A DNA stretch of 64,000 nt from the NCBI RefSeq assembly GCF_900105165.1, contig NZ_LT629740.1, positions 744,001 through 808,000 on the forward strand, read 5' to 3'. A model generated the notes under the pieces. That model was not told the DNA's origin and did not search any database. It saw nothing but the letters and a program-made list of their open reading frames with translations. Below, in pieces: positions 52,395-60,542 of the stretch. Position 1 is the stretch's first letter. Each line of letters starts with the position of its first letter. The DNA is from Mucilaginibacter mallensis. GTDB taxonomy: Bacteria > Bacteroidota > Bacteroidia > Sphingobacteriales > Sphingobacteriaceae. Made by a program: the position numbers and the translations under genes.

Positions 52395-53285
52395 ATGTTT
52401 GAGGATTATGAATTAGCGATACTGCGGGACTACAGAGAAAAGAAGAGTAAGGGCGACCTGCTGAATAATATGATGCACCCAACGCCGGCGAAACTGAAAA
52501 AAGAGAGCGTCGCTGTATTCGACCGGCGTTACCAAAGAGGGGATGAGGTGATGCTCCGGTCGTTCTTTGAGCTGAGCGCGGATACCGAAACGTTCCGGCT
52601 AGCGATTAAAAAATGGGAAACTGATAAGTTCAGGCCGCTGAACCTTGTTTTAAATAAAGGCCCGCTTAAAACTGACGAAAAGAATATCGAATTGCTGGCC
52701 TGGCTGATTGATTTTAAGCCGAGACCTTATGCTTTATGGCTGAATGATCAGAAAAGCAAAACCGAAACTACTCCCGTCAAGCCGGAGGAGAAATTGTCAA
52801 AAGAGCAGGATCCACCTGCGCAGGCAGATCAGGAAGAAGTGGGAGAAACGGAAAAAGGTTTGCCGGACACAACAACAACAACAGGTGGAACGCTTAAGCG
52901 CACACCTCCAGTCTTGGTTTATGGCGTATTGATCGCTGTAATCGCATTAATGGGTTATGTTTTGCTGAAGCACCGGACACCTGCCGGAGGAGAAAAATGT
53001 ATGTATTGGACCGGTGACCATTATGAACTTATCGCCTGCAATGAGCGGCCGGACGATACCACCGTGACTGTAATTGGGTTAGATAGCAACAAGATGATCC
53101 ATTTCAGAAGGATAACCCGCGCCGATACGCTGACCGCGGCATCTATAGGAAAAGTATGGTATATTAAAATAAACGATTCGATCGAGTATTATACCGCGCC
53201 CGGCGAACATCCGATACATCCTGAGAGGCGATTATTGCCGCTGACTGCGCATATTTTGAATATACACCCGCGTAAACCGGGTTAA
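52395..53285 (+). CDS. One-pass membrane protein of unknown function, 296 aa
   Basis: The N-terminal 115 residues are helical and charged (FEDYELAILRDYREKKSKG, RSFFELSADTETFRLAIKKW), resembling the small N-terminal domain seen on several Bacteroidota regulators. A low-complexity linker with a TTTTT stretch leads to one membrane helix near 172-192 (PPVLVYGVLIAVIALMGYVLL) and a C-terminal extracytoplasmic domain with CMYWTGDHYELIAC. I do not recognise the family. A GTG two codons upstream is an alternative start. The TTCCGAT array lies in its promoter. Confidence 0.6.
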   Translation: MFEDYELAILRDYREKKSKGDLLNNMMHPTPAKLKKESVAVFDRRYQRGDEVMLRSFFELSADTETFRLAIKKWETDKFRPLNLVLNKGPLKTDEKNIELLAWLIDFKPRPYALWLNDQKSKTETTPVKPEEKLSKEQDPPAQADQEEVGETEKGLPDTTTTTGGTLKRTPPVLVYGVLIAVIALMGYVLLKHRTPAGGEKCMYWTGDHYELIACNERPDDTTVTVIGLDSNKMIHFRRITRADTLTAASIGKVWYIKINDSIEYYTAPGEHPIHPERRLLPLTAHILNIHPRKPG

Positions 53286-53414
53286 GCAATAACGTATGAC
53301 ATTATTTTACTGCACTTGTGTTGTTTTATTCGTTGGTGAAAGAAGGAGAACCTATCATTAACGTATATGCGGCCTGACTGCCAGCAAAAGATAAGGCAGC
53401 TTTCGGCATCCACC

Positions 53415-53450
53415 AATTTGAAGCCGCAATTTGCGACTTCAAATTTTTAA
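53415..53450. terminator. Hairpin between convergent genes, CGCAATTTGCG core
   Basis: AATTTGAAG (53415-53423) pairs with CTTCAAATT (53438-53446), with an inner CGCAA/TTGCG stem, followed by T residues. The rest of the gap 53286-53484 holds nothing else recognisable. A related palindrome lies on the other side of the ORF6N gene. Confidence 0.55.
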
Positions 53451-53484
53451 CATGTTTTTGGAAAAATCGTCTCAATTATTATCG

Positions 53485-53988
53485 TTACTTATCCTGGATG
53501 TCATCAGGCTTATAGCCAATTCGCTTACGAGGGGTGATTGCATTTTTTGTTGTTATTAATTCATCCAGGTAACGAAAAACGATCTCCATATTTTTATCCT
53601 AGTTATCCAGTTTGCTTTTAATTTTTTCAAATTCGAGGCGTAGCTCCATGTTGTTTATAAACATTTGGCGGATACGAGTGAAAATCCTCATAATTTGAAT
53701 ATTTACATTGATTGCCCTGTCACTTGATAAAATACCAGATAACATTGCTACGCCCTATTCTGTAAAGGCATTAGGGGTTAAACGTGTTCCGCCCCAACTT
53801 GCTGTTCCATTTTGGAAGAGCAAGTTTTTGAATTCCTCATTAGTCAGCCGGAACATAAAGTCGTCGGGAAATCGCTTAATATTTCGGTTAACAGCCTTGT
53901 TTAAGTTACCCGTAGTCACCTGGTATAATTCTGCGAGATCCTTATCTAGCATAACTTTTTGATCTCGGATAAAATAGATCCGGCTCAT
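53485..53988 (-). pseudogene. ORF6N-domain protein with two in-frame amber codons
   Basis: The start MSRIYFIRDQKVMLDKDLAE, FPDDFMFRLTNEEFKNL and WGGTRLTPNAFTE are the KilA-N/ORF6N signature. The frame then meets TAG at 53757-53755 where the family has Gln (AFTEQGVAML), continues open with GVAMLSGILSSDRAINVNIQ, meets a second TAG at 53601-53599 again at a usual Gln position (NQDKN), and ends at TAA (53487-53485). The 168-codon length is normal for the family. Both changes fit CAG to TAG, so it is either a recent pseudogene or a recoded gene. Confidence 0.75.
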
Positions 53989-54024
53989 TACAATCTCATC
54001 TGGTATTATTATTGGTTGTTTGAC

Positions 54025-54049
54025 TGGAGGTCACAATTTGTGACCTCCA
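54025..54049. repeat. Perfect 11-bp inverted repeat upstream of the ORF6N gene
   Basis: TGGAGGTCACA and TGTGACCTCCA flank a 3-base centre. The core CACAATTTGTG resembles the CGCAATTTGCG core of the hairpin on the far side of the ORF6N gene, and a related GCAAATCGCGACG lies near 54095. Such palindromes may be ORF6N-associated sites. Confidence 0.5.
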
Positions 54050-54115
54050 ATTTGTAGTTTCATTTTCTGTTTTAATTGTTCCGTTTGATATCGCAAATCG
54101 CGACGTTAAGTTGGA

Positions 54116-55369
54116 TTAGTAGGAGACTTGTAACAGTCCATCAGCGTTGAATAACTTTCCTTCCAACGATTTCATATTGTTGCTGATTTTTCGTTTAGTA
54201 ATTTTTGCATACTTCTGAGTCGAGCGTAAATCGTTATGTCCCAATATTTCCCGGACCGTTTCAATGGGTACATCATTTTCGAGCGTTACGGCTGTGGCGA
54301 ATGTGTGCCTGGCAGTATGTGTTGTCAAATTCTTTTTGATACCGCAGATTGTAGCTAGCTCTTTCAGGTATGCATTGTACCGAAAGTTGCTGTTGACAGG
54401 CAATAACTTGTTTTCGGCAAGGCAATAGGGGTGGGTCTTGTATTTTTCAATGATTTCTAATGCTACAGGCAATAGGGGAACGGTCTCTTCTACGCCGGTT
54501 TTTTGTCTATCCCTGGTGATCCATGGTTTACCATCCAATCCTTTGAAAATATTTTCCGGTTCAAGATTATACACCGTTTCATAAGCATACCCGGTAAAGC
54601 AACAAAATATATAGACGTCGCGTACTTCCGCAAGTCGTTTTACGGGCAACTCTTTGTTGTACATGGCCAATATTTCATGTTGTTCCAACGTTTCCCTGTC
54701 CGGGTCCACGTAAGTGCATTTAAAGCCGCTGATCGCATTATGTTTTATCCAACCCTCGCCAATAGCACGATCGATAATCTGCTTTAATGTTTTTACATAT
54801 TTCATAGCTGTATTATCTCCGATATTTTCCATTGTCAGGTAGTGGAAAAAATTAATGGCGAGCGCCATTTCGATATCATCCAATGGAGTATCGGCAACTT
54901 TATATTTCTTCTTAAGGAAAGCTTCCACCTTGTCCTTCAATCGCTCATATCTCGCCAGTGTACCGGTGCTGCCCTTATTCTTGCTTACCCGCTCAGCAAA
55001 TTCATTATTGTGTAGTTGGAAGGCCTGCATCAGTGTTTTCTTTGGAACTTCCTTAGGCATGTAAGCATCTTTGACCATGCCTGCCGTGATCTTGTCATGG
55101 ACAGCTGCCAGTTGATTGTAATGCCGTTCCAGTTCAGCTTTCGTTTTCGTAATGTAGCTATTAATGAATTTGCTGTCCGGGCAAGTCCTGATGGCTGTAG
55201 CCGTTTCTTCGTCCCAAAAATCAGGATGGATCTTTTTGCCGGATGAAAAACCGTCGCGGTCACCCTTGACTGTGATCCGTACATAGATGGGGGCCATACC
55301 ATCCTTGCTGGCTTTTTGGCGCCATAGCCAGAATAAGATTGAAAGATCTTCATTTACTTTCATAACCAT
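54116..55369 (-). CDS. Tyrosine recombinase/integrase, Bacteroidota mobile-element type
   Basis: The 417-residue protein has an arm-binding N-terminal domain (FWLWRQKASKDGMAPIYVRITV), a SAM-like core-binding domain and a catalytic domain. Visible catalytic residues are HTARH near residue 351, GH in EILGHND and the nucleophile Tyr in TQKYAKI near 386. The first catalytic Arg is absent: the segment reads FTGYAYETVYNL near 260, as in IntDOT-like enzymes that also lack Arg I. The gene lies next to tRNA-Lys, a common integration target, and between them are 12-base repeats. ATGs at 55369 and 55363 are both possible. Confidence 0.88.
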   Translation of the reverse strand: MVMKVNEDLSILFWLWRQKASKDGMAPIYVRITVKGDRDGFSSGKKIHPDFWDEETATAIRTCPDSKFINSYITKTKAELERHYNQLAAVHDKITAGMVKDAYMPKEVPKKTLMQAFQLHNNEFAERVSKNKGSTGTLARYERLKDKVEAFLKKKYKVADTPLDDIEMALAINFFHYLTMENIGDNTAMKYVKTLKQIIDRAIGEGWIKHNAISGFKCTYVDPDRETLEQHEILAMYNKELPVKRLAEVRDVYIFCCFTGYAYETVYNLEPENIFKGLDGKPWITRDRQKTGVEETVPLLPVALEIIEKYKTHPYCLAENKLLPVNSNFRYNAYLKELATICGIKKNLTTHTARHTFATAVTLENDVPIETVREILGHNDLRSTQKYAKITKRKISNNMKSLEGKLFNADGLLQVSY

Positions 55370-55435
55370 TTTTTTAAGTTAAACCATGGTTCTTCACGCT
55401 GAAAATCAACGAGGTATAACTAAAACCGGGATGAA

Positions 55436-55487
55436 TTCGGTAACCTAATTTCGGCAAAAGGAATAGGTTACCGAATAGGTTACCGAT
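55436..55487. promoter_or_regulatory. 12-base inverted and direct repeats upstream of the integrase gene
   Basis: TTCGGTAACCTA (55436-55447) is the exact inverse of TAGGTTACCGAA (55464-55475), which is directly followed by TAGGTTACCGAT (55476-55487). The position between integrase and tRNA fits integrase arm sites or an operator for the integrase gene. Confidence 0.6.
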
Positions 55488-55535
55488 TACTTTGCGTTAC
55501 ATTGATCTGTATTGAGTTATGAAAAGTGCCTTTAA

Positions 55536-55566
55536 ACGAAAAAAAGCCACTTTTTCAAGTGGCTTT
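55536..55566 (-). terminator. Intrinsic terminator of tRNA-Lys
   Basis: AAAGCCACTT and AAGTGGCTTT form a perfect 10-bp stem with a 4-base loop; on the minus strand the stem is followed by a run of T. It ends the tRNA transcript about 33 bases after the tRNA. Confidence 0.8.
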
Positions 55567-55598
55567 AGTTACTTTGAGAAGGTTTGGTGACCTTCCAG

Positions 55599-55671
55599 TG
55601 ATCCCGCTGGGACTCGAACCCAGGACCCCAACATTAAAAGTGTTATGCTCTACCAGCTGAGCTACGGAATC
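55599..55671 (-). tRNA. tRNA-Lys (anticodon TTT)
   Basis: The minus strand folds into a 73-base cloverleaf: acceptor GATTCCG with CGGGATC, discriminator A, D-arm starting TAGCTCAGCTGG, anticodon loop CTTTTAA with TTT, and T-arm CTGGGTTCGAGTCCCAG. CCA is not encoded. The 3' end faces the integrase gene. Confidence 0.95.
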
Positions 55672-55781
55672 ATAGATCGTTTCCGTTTAAAGTGGTGCAA
55701 ATATAGGAGTATTGGAGCTTGTGTGCAAGTGTTATTTTAATTTATTTAAAACTAAATAATAAGCGCTTCATTGTCAATTAT

Positions 55782-56795
55782 CTATGGCCTAAAAATAGCT
55801 ATTTTGCCCTTGCTGCCAGCTAATAAAACAAGATTTCCGTGTTTGGCTTTCCGGCAAACGTTAAAGTTGGCGGTGTCTATTTGCACCCAATTTTTACCAC
55901 CATCGGTTGTAATATTGGTTCCGGCTGTGCCGGTTGAAAGGAAAGTATCGGCATTAATATATTCTACACATGATTGATAACCTGATAGTGAGTTATGCGC
56001 TAATTGCCAGGTAGTTTCATTATTATTAGAGTAACAGGCTGTAGAGTCTGTATGTTTATCATGCTGATAGTCGCCGCCAACAATAATCAGTTGATTTTTA
56101 CCTTTTGCTATTGAAAAAGCTCCCTGACTGCTTTTTCCATGAGTAACGGGGATAGATGTCTTACGCCAATCCTTATTTGGAGCCTGAACAAAAAGATTAG
56201 AGACTGAGCCACCCGTTACAAAAAGAATACTATGATTTATTGTGCGTAAACAAGTTCCACTGGCTGCAAACGCAGCTTCGTTAGGTGCCGCAACGGGACT
56301 GTTGTCGTAATTATTCCAGGTATTACCGCTGTCTTTGGTTTCGAGTAATAAAAATTTATTCTTTATGGGATCGCCGAGTATGAAACCATGCCGGGCGTCA
56401 TCAAAGTCTATCGCATCCAGGAAAAAGGAAGTATCGGTATTGTGATATTTTAGTTGCCAGTTTATACCTCCATCAATGGTTTTTAATATTAGTGCAGGTG
56501 TGCCGGAACTCATGATCACGGCTTCTTTGTCGGAAAATGCTTCAATGTCTCTAAAGTCAGCTTTTTCAAAGCCTTTTACTTGCTGCCATTGCCATGTTTT
56601 ACCGCTATCATTGGTTATGGCGATATATCCATTACTGCCGCTTATCCATGCTGTTTTATCATTAACTACGGATAAACCGCGGATGCTTGTTGGTGTGCCT
56701 TGTTGCAAGATAGTAATATGCTGAGCGACCGTGTTATTTGCAAAGAAAAGAAAGAATAATAAAAGAGTAGAAAGAATAAATGGACGGCTTTTCAT
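55782..56795 (-). CDS. Secreted YCF48/HCF136-like beta-propeller protein
   Basis: The 337-residue protein has a signal peptide (ending NNTVAQ) and repeated blade motifs with Asp-box-like phrases: TNDSGKTWQWQQ, TIDGGINWQLKY, ETKDSGNTWNNY and TTDGGKNWVQI. These are typical of YCF48-like and BNR-repeat propellers; many are called photosystem II assembly-like, but that role is impossible here. It may bind a ligand in the periplasm or serve as a scaffold. It lies outside the island, on the other side of tRNA-Lys. Confidence 0.75.
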   Translation of the reverse strand: MKSRPFILSTLLLFFLFFANNTVAQHITILQQGTPTSIRGLSVVNDKTAWISGSNGYIAITNDSGKTWQWQQVKGFEKADFRDIEAFSDKEAVIMSSGTPALILKTIDGGINWQLKYHNTDTSFFLDAIDFDDARHGFILGDPIKNKFLLLETKDSGNTWNNYDNSPVAAPNEAAFAASGTCLRTINHSILFVTGGSVSNLFVQAPNKDWRKTSIPVTHGKSSQGAFSIAKGKNQLIIVGGDYQHDKHTDSTACYSNNNETTWQLAHNSLSGYQSCVEYINADTFLSTGTAGTNITTDGGKNWVQIDTANFNVCRKAKHGNLVLLAGSKGKIAIFRP

Positions 56796-56952
56796 TCGTG
56801 AGTTTTATCCGAATTTATTCTTTACCAAGGTGAATTGCAAGCCATGGTCAATTTTTATATTTATTTAGGTGCATTTTAGCTGAAAAAAGTATATTTGCAA
56901 CCCCGTATACTTACAGCCTATAAATTGACAAGTGTACAAGGAGTACTTTAAT

Positions 56953-57036
56953 GCCCGGATGGCGAAATTGGTAAACGTTGCGGTCTCAGAAGCCGTTGAG
57001 AATTGTCTCTTGAGAGTTCGAGTCTCTCTTCGGGCA
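56953..57036 (+). tRNA. tRNA-Leu (anticodon CAG)
   Basis: An 84-base class II tRNA with acceptor GCCCGGA and TTCGGGC, discriminator A, D-arm TGGCGAAATTGGTAAAC, anticodon loop CTCAGAA, a long variable arm and T-arm GAGAGTTCGAGTCTCTC. CCA is not encoded. Confidence 0.93.
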
Positions 57037-57053
57037 CATCCTTTTCTTAAAGT

Positions 57054-57117
57054 AAAAAAGTCTTTGGTCTTAAGTTCAGCGTTAAATAACCGAGAACCGC
57101 AGACTAAAGACTTTTTT
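57054..57117 (+). terminator. Intrinsic terminator between the tRNA-Leu genes
   Basis: The arms 57054-57070 and 57101-57117 (AAAGTCTTTGGTCT and AGACTAAAGACTTT at the core) pair with one wobble over 17 bases, ending in six T. The loop is about 30 bases. It separates the two tRNAs into separate transcripts. Confidence 0.7.
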
Positions 57118-57126
57118 CAGTAACAA

Positions 57127-57210
57127 GCCCGGGTGGCGAAATTGGTAGACGCACCATCTTGAGGGGGTGGCATTCGCAAGGATGTACGAGTTCGAATCTC
57201 GTTCCGGGCA
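57127..57210 (+). tRNA. tRNA-Leu (anticodon GAG)
   Basis: An 84-base class II tRNA with acceptor GCCCGGG and TCCGGGC, discriminator A, anticodon stem CCATC/GGTGG with loop TTGAGGG, a long variable arm and T-arm ACGAGTTCGAATCTCGT. A decayed copy lies at 58618-58695. Confidence 0.93.
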
Positions 57211-57394
57211 CAAATTTTATCACGAAAAAAAAATCAACAATCCACTGGTGAAGAATGTGATAAACACTTTAAGTGATAGTCAGGGTTATGCCCCAAAACC
57301 TTTCATACATTCATGGCTTTTAAAAAGGATTTGTTTATAAAATCAATTAAATCATTTATACTTGATGATATATTATCCTAATAATAATTTGCTA

Positions 57395-58441
57395 ATGAAT
57401 AAAAATAATGCATTCGATTTATTGAGAATTCTACTTGCTGTATTGGTTTTATTTTCACACGCATATTTAATAGGAGGGTATGGGCAGGAACCATTTGCGA
57501 GCATAGTTAAGAATCAAACTTACATTGCTGAATTTGGTGTTATGGGTTTCTTCTCATTAAGTGGGTATTTAATCGCTGGTAGCTACGAACGTAGTAAAAA
57601 TATCTATATCTTTTTATGGCATAGAATTGTAAGAATATTCCCGGGTTTTTGGTTTTGCCTAATTATAACCAGCTTCGTGATTGCTCCAATTATCTATTTT
57701 TCAGATCATCATACAATTTCTAACTTCCCGTTTACAGGTGATAATAGCTCTTTTTCGTTTATTTATAGGAATTTATTTTTAGAAGTGAACCAATGGAGCA
57801 TTGGTGATATCTTAAATAATAGTGCTTATAAATTATCGCTTAATGGTAGCCTATGGAGTCTTAGGCCTGAATTTTATTGCTATATATTTATTATGCTAAT
57901 AGGATTAGGCGGGATATTCAATGATAACAAATTGCCATTTTTTATAATAACTGGTTTGTTATATTTGGTTTATAGCCTAAAATTCGTCTTTAATATTAAT
58001 TATGGACCTACCTTTCTTATATTATCAAATGCATTAAAATTATATACCTGCTTTGTTTTGGGTTCATTATTTTATATGTACCGTGAAAGGTTGCAATTTA
58101 AAGCTAAAGGTCTTGTAGTGATAACAATAATTACATTACTGCTTTTAAAGTATGGAGGGTATAATATTATGGCCCCTATATTAATTTCAATAATATGTAT
58201 TTCTTTGTTCTCTAAATTTAAAGTCAAATTTAAATATGACATTTCTTATGGTCTATATATCTACGCTTTCCCAATTGAACAGTTGGTATATAAGCTATGG
58301 AGAACTTATTTAAATATATGGGGATATTTAGTAATTATACTACTCATAACATCTGTGATGTCTTTTTTAAGTTTTATATTAATAGAGAAACCTTTTTTAA
58401 GATTAAAAAATATATTGAATGAATATGTTCCTCGGCTATAA
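57395..58441 (+). CDS. Acyltransferase 3 family membrane protein (OafA-like)
   Basis: The 348-residue protein has about ten membrane helices and the family start NNAFDLLRILLAVLVLFSHAYLIGG with the catalytic-type His in FSHA, then FFSLSGYLIAGSYERS and LWHRIVRIFPGFWFCL. Such enzymes acylate surface sugars such as O-antigen. The ATG at 57395 fits the family start; an in-frame ATG lies 11 codons upstream. Base composition is clearly more A/T-rich than the neighbours, and the gene lies between tRNA-Leu and a decayed tRNA-Leu copy, so it was probably acquired by transfer. Confidence 0.85.
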   Translation: MNKNNAFDLLRILLAVLVLFSHAYLIGGYGQEPFASIVKNQTYIAEFGVMGFFSLSGYLIAGSYERSKNIYIFLWHRIVRIFPGFWFCLIITSFVIAPIIYFSDHHTISNFPFTGDNSSFSFIYRNLFLEVNQWSIGDILNNSAYKLSLNGSLWSLRPEFYCYIFIMLIGLGGIFNDNKLPFFIITGLLYLVYSLKFVFNINYGPTFLILSNALKLYTCFVLGSLFYMYRERLQFKAKGLVVITIITLLLLKYGGYNIMAPILISIICISLFSKFKVKFKYDISYGLYIYAFPIEQLVYKLWRTYLNIWGYLVIILLITSVMSFLSFILIEKPFLRLKNILNEYVPRL

Positions 58442-58617
58442 ATAATTCTGTCAATAATCAGATTACAACCCCAATAACTATCGTAAATATTAAAAAAGCT
58501 ATTTTGTGTATTGGATGATTTTAGCTTGTGTGTCTAATATTGATTAGTTACGTTTTTATCTTAAATTAAGTCTCAAGTTCGATAATATAGAACATATAAG
58601 TCCTTTTTTAGTAATAG

Positions 58618-58695
58618 ATTCAAATGGCGAAACTAGCACATGTCCTTGAGAAGGCATGTGTAAGCCGTGCACAAATTCGAATCCCATTCCAGGTA
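58618..58695 (+). pseudogene. Decayed tRNA-Leu (GAG) copy
   Basis: ATGGCGAAAC, the anticodon loop TTGAGAA with GAG, and AAATTCGAATCCCATTCCAGG align with tRNA-Leu at 57127-57210. The acceptor ends no longer pair, and the D-loop has lost GG and several bases. It is not expected to work as a tRNA. Confidence 0.7.
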
Positions 58696-58994
58696 CATTG
58701 AAATATCAAGTAGTCACTTTGTACTCGTTTTGGTAATACCACTCTGCTCGTTTTGGGTGCCATAGATGAATGTTGGGGAGCTACTGAGGGTTTGGGTTAT
58801 GGATTGTATTTGGTTGCGGATCATATTTTTTGTTTATTGGTTCAATGGTTTATTAGTTCATTGGTGGTTGGTTGGTATGGTTGGTTTTGGGCTAGAGGAT
58901 GGGGCTCGAACCTGTCTGGATGCGTCATTGCGAGGAACGAAGCAATCCCCGACCGTACAGAGCTAATTTGTATATTGTAGACTTGTCATGTGCA

Positions 58995-59406
58995 GCCGCT
59001 CATTGCCGCGGAGGCTACTAGTTATTCACAGTTGTCTGTTTTTTTATAGGTGTTCATGATTGCTATCGCAATTTTGTCTTGATACAAAAGGTAACAAAAA
59101 ATCAAGTCATTAGAAATGCTTCTTTGCCGCACAAGGCCATCGCCCTGCAAATCAGGCAAAACCTGGGCTGCTATATTTTTACCCTGCTGTCGCTACGCAC
59201 TTAGCCTCTGCGCTTCTGTAAAAATCTGCTATGCCCTGCCATCCTCTAGGCCACCATTGTTTTGCCTGTTTTCGCCCGAAGCTGTTCTACTGACGTTTGG
59301 GGGAGAATGTTGTTGGTCATTGGGGCATTAGTTATTGTTGTGTTTTTGTCATAAGCGTGGACGCTTGTGCGTGGTTTTGGTTCAAGCGTGGACGCTTGAA
59401 CCGGCG
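58995..59406. repeat. Long dispersed repeat, copy A (about 412 bases)
   Basis: It shares with copy B (61840-62178) the order GCCGCTCAT, TTGTCTTGATACAAAAGG, CTTCTTTGCCGCAC, ACCTGGGCTGCTATATTTTT, AATCTGCTATGCCCTGCCA, GGCCACCATTGTTTTGCC, CATAAGCGTGGACGCTT and TTCAAGCGTGGACGCTTGAA. Copy A carries extra bases near its start. Neither copy codes for a transposase. Confidence 0.8.
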
Positions 59407-59697
59407 ATAGGGTGTGTGAGTTTGACCTTATTGACTAAACCCCTCCCTGCCCCTCCCGTGGGGAGGGAATCGCACAGGGCCTGGGCTTTTGCGTTAGGGA
59501 TTGGAACGGATACCGGCACTTCGAGGGCCTCAGTGCAGGCCGTGGCTAAGGCCTGTGTAGTATGAGTGTAAAGCCCGGACCGGAGGTAACGCCATTATTT
59601 AGTGAGTAGAGATTGGTTGATTAGTGATTAGTTGGCTGTTGATTATGTATACTTAACAACGTATAACACACCCCTGGCCCCTCTCAAGAGGGGAACT

Positions 59698-60542
59698 TTA
59701 TCGTTGTGCATTTATTAGTTCTGAATAGCGCTTTTGGTATTCGGATTCGGTTTTGTTGAGCAGGAGTTTGGTTAGGACACGCTCATAGGGCATGTTGAGG
59801 ATGGTATCCCATTTTGTGATATCACCTGCGGCTAAAGAATTTACCGTGTTGATGTATTTAAATTTTTCAAACGCCTGAATACCTGCCTTCTTCTCCAATA
59901 TTGATGCAGGCGCTGAAAGAAGCCTATTTTCTGTTTCAATAAGTTGGGATAACAGGTAAAAAAATGTTTGGCTATGGGCAGTGCCTCCGTTACCCTGAGT
60001 TTTTTTACTTCGTTACAAAATTCTTCGGCTTCGTATTCATCGTATTTTTTGCCTGTTGCACGGCAGAAAAAGTAATGTGCCAGCAGGTGGCAGCAGGCTT
60101 TTAATGATGGGTGGAAATGTTCCTGCCAGTGTTCTTCGCCATGCAGTTTGATGGTTTCGTTTATTTCGTCGGCAATAATATCGCGGGCCGCCATAAAGGC
60201 TCCGGCGGGCTCGACTGATAGGTTACGGATAACGTTTACGGTTACTTTTCTTTTGCCCAGCATAAAAGTTACCTTATGGGGGATGGCATCGCTATTGTAA
60301 AGATACTTGATTTGGTTTGAGAGTGAGTGTACGGAATTACCAAATGCCTGAAAATCGCTAAAATTGGTAACATTATTTAGCTCTTTGAGGGGGATGCCCG
60401 AGAGTATGCTGATGGCATCAATATCGTTAAGATAATGCTTTTCCTGCATCTCCATCATTTGGCCCAAAGTAACTTCGTTAAGGGCGGTTGGTATTTTTAC
60501 CAGCAGGTTTCCGTCGGTGGTTTTTAGTGTTTTTTCTATCAT
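59698..60542 (-). CDS. Phage-related protein, 233 aa, with probable -1 frameshift extension to 281 aa
   Basis: The zero frame (60542 to 59841) gives 233 residues with LLVKIPTALNEVTLGQMMEM, NLSVEPAGAFMAARDIIADE and LPIAKHFFTCYPNLL; similar proteins occur in Bacteroidota phage islands, function unknown. In the overlap the minus strand has A AAT TTA (59865-59859), a canonical -1 slippery heptamer in the correct frame. Slipping there yields 228 residues plus 53 in the -1 frame (KYINTVNSLAAGDITKWDTI...). The -1 frame has no good start codon of its own. It may be programmed or a mutation. Its start overlaps the terL stop by 4 bases. Confidence 0.65.

Larger units (their letters stand above)
58442..59697. 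other. 1.25-kb non-coding stretch: tRNA remnant and dispersed repeats
   Basis: This stretch has no gene I can support. It holds a tRNA-Leu remnant (58618-58695), a REP-like fragment GTCATTGCGAGGAACGAAGC at 58924-58943, one copy of a long dispersed repeat (58995-59406) and a fragment related to the repeat near 1180 (CCCCTCCCTGCCCCTCCC at 59439-59456). Short frames here are translations of repeats. Confidence 0.65.

Noticed and set aside
53708..53962. An 84-codon plus-strand frame near the ORF6N gene
   Set aside because: It is antisense to the recognisable ORF6N sequence.
58618..58695. Possible third functional tRNA-Leu
   Set aside because: The acceptor stem does not pair and the D-loop has lost conserved bases, so it is listed as a decayed copy.
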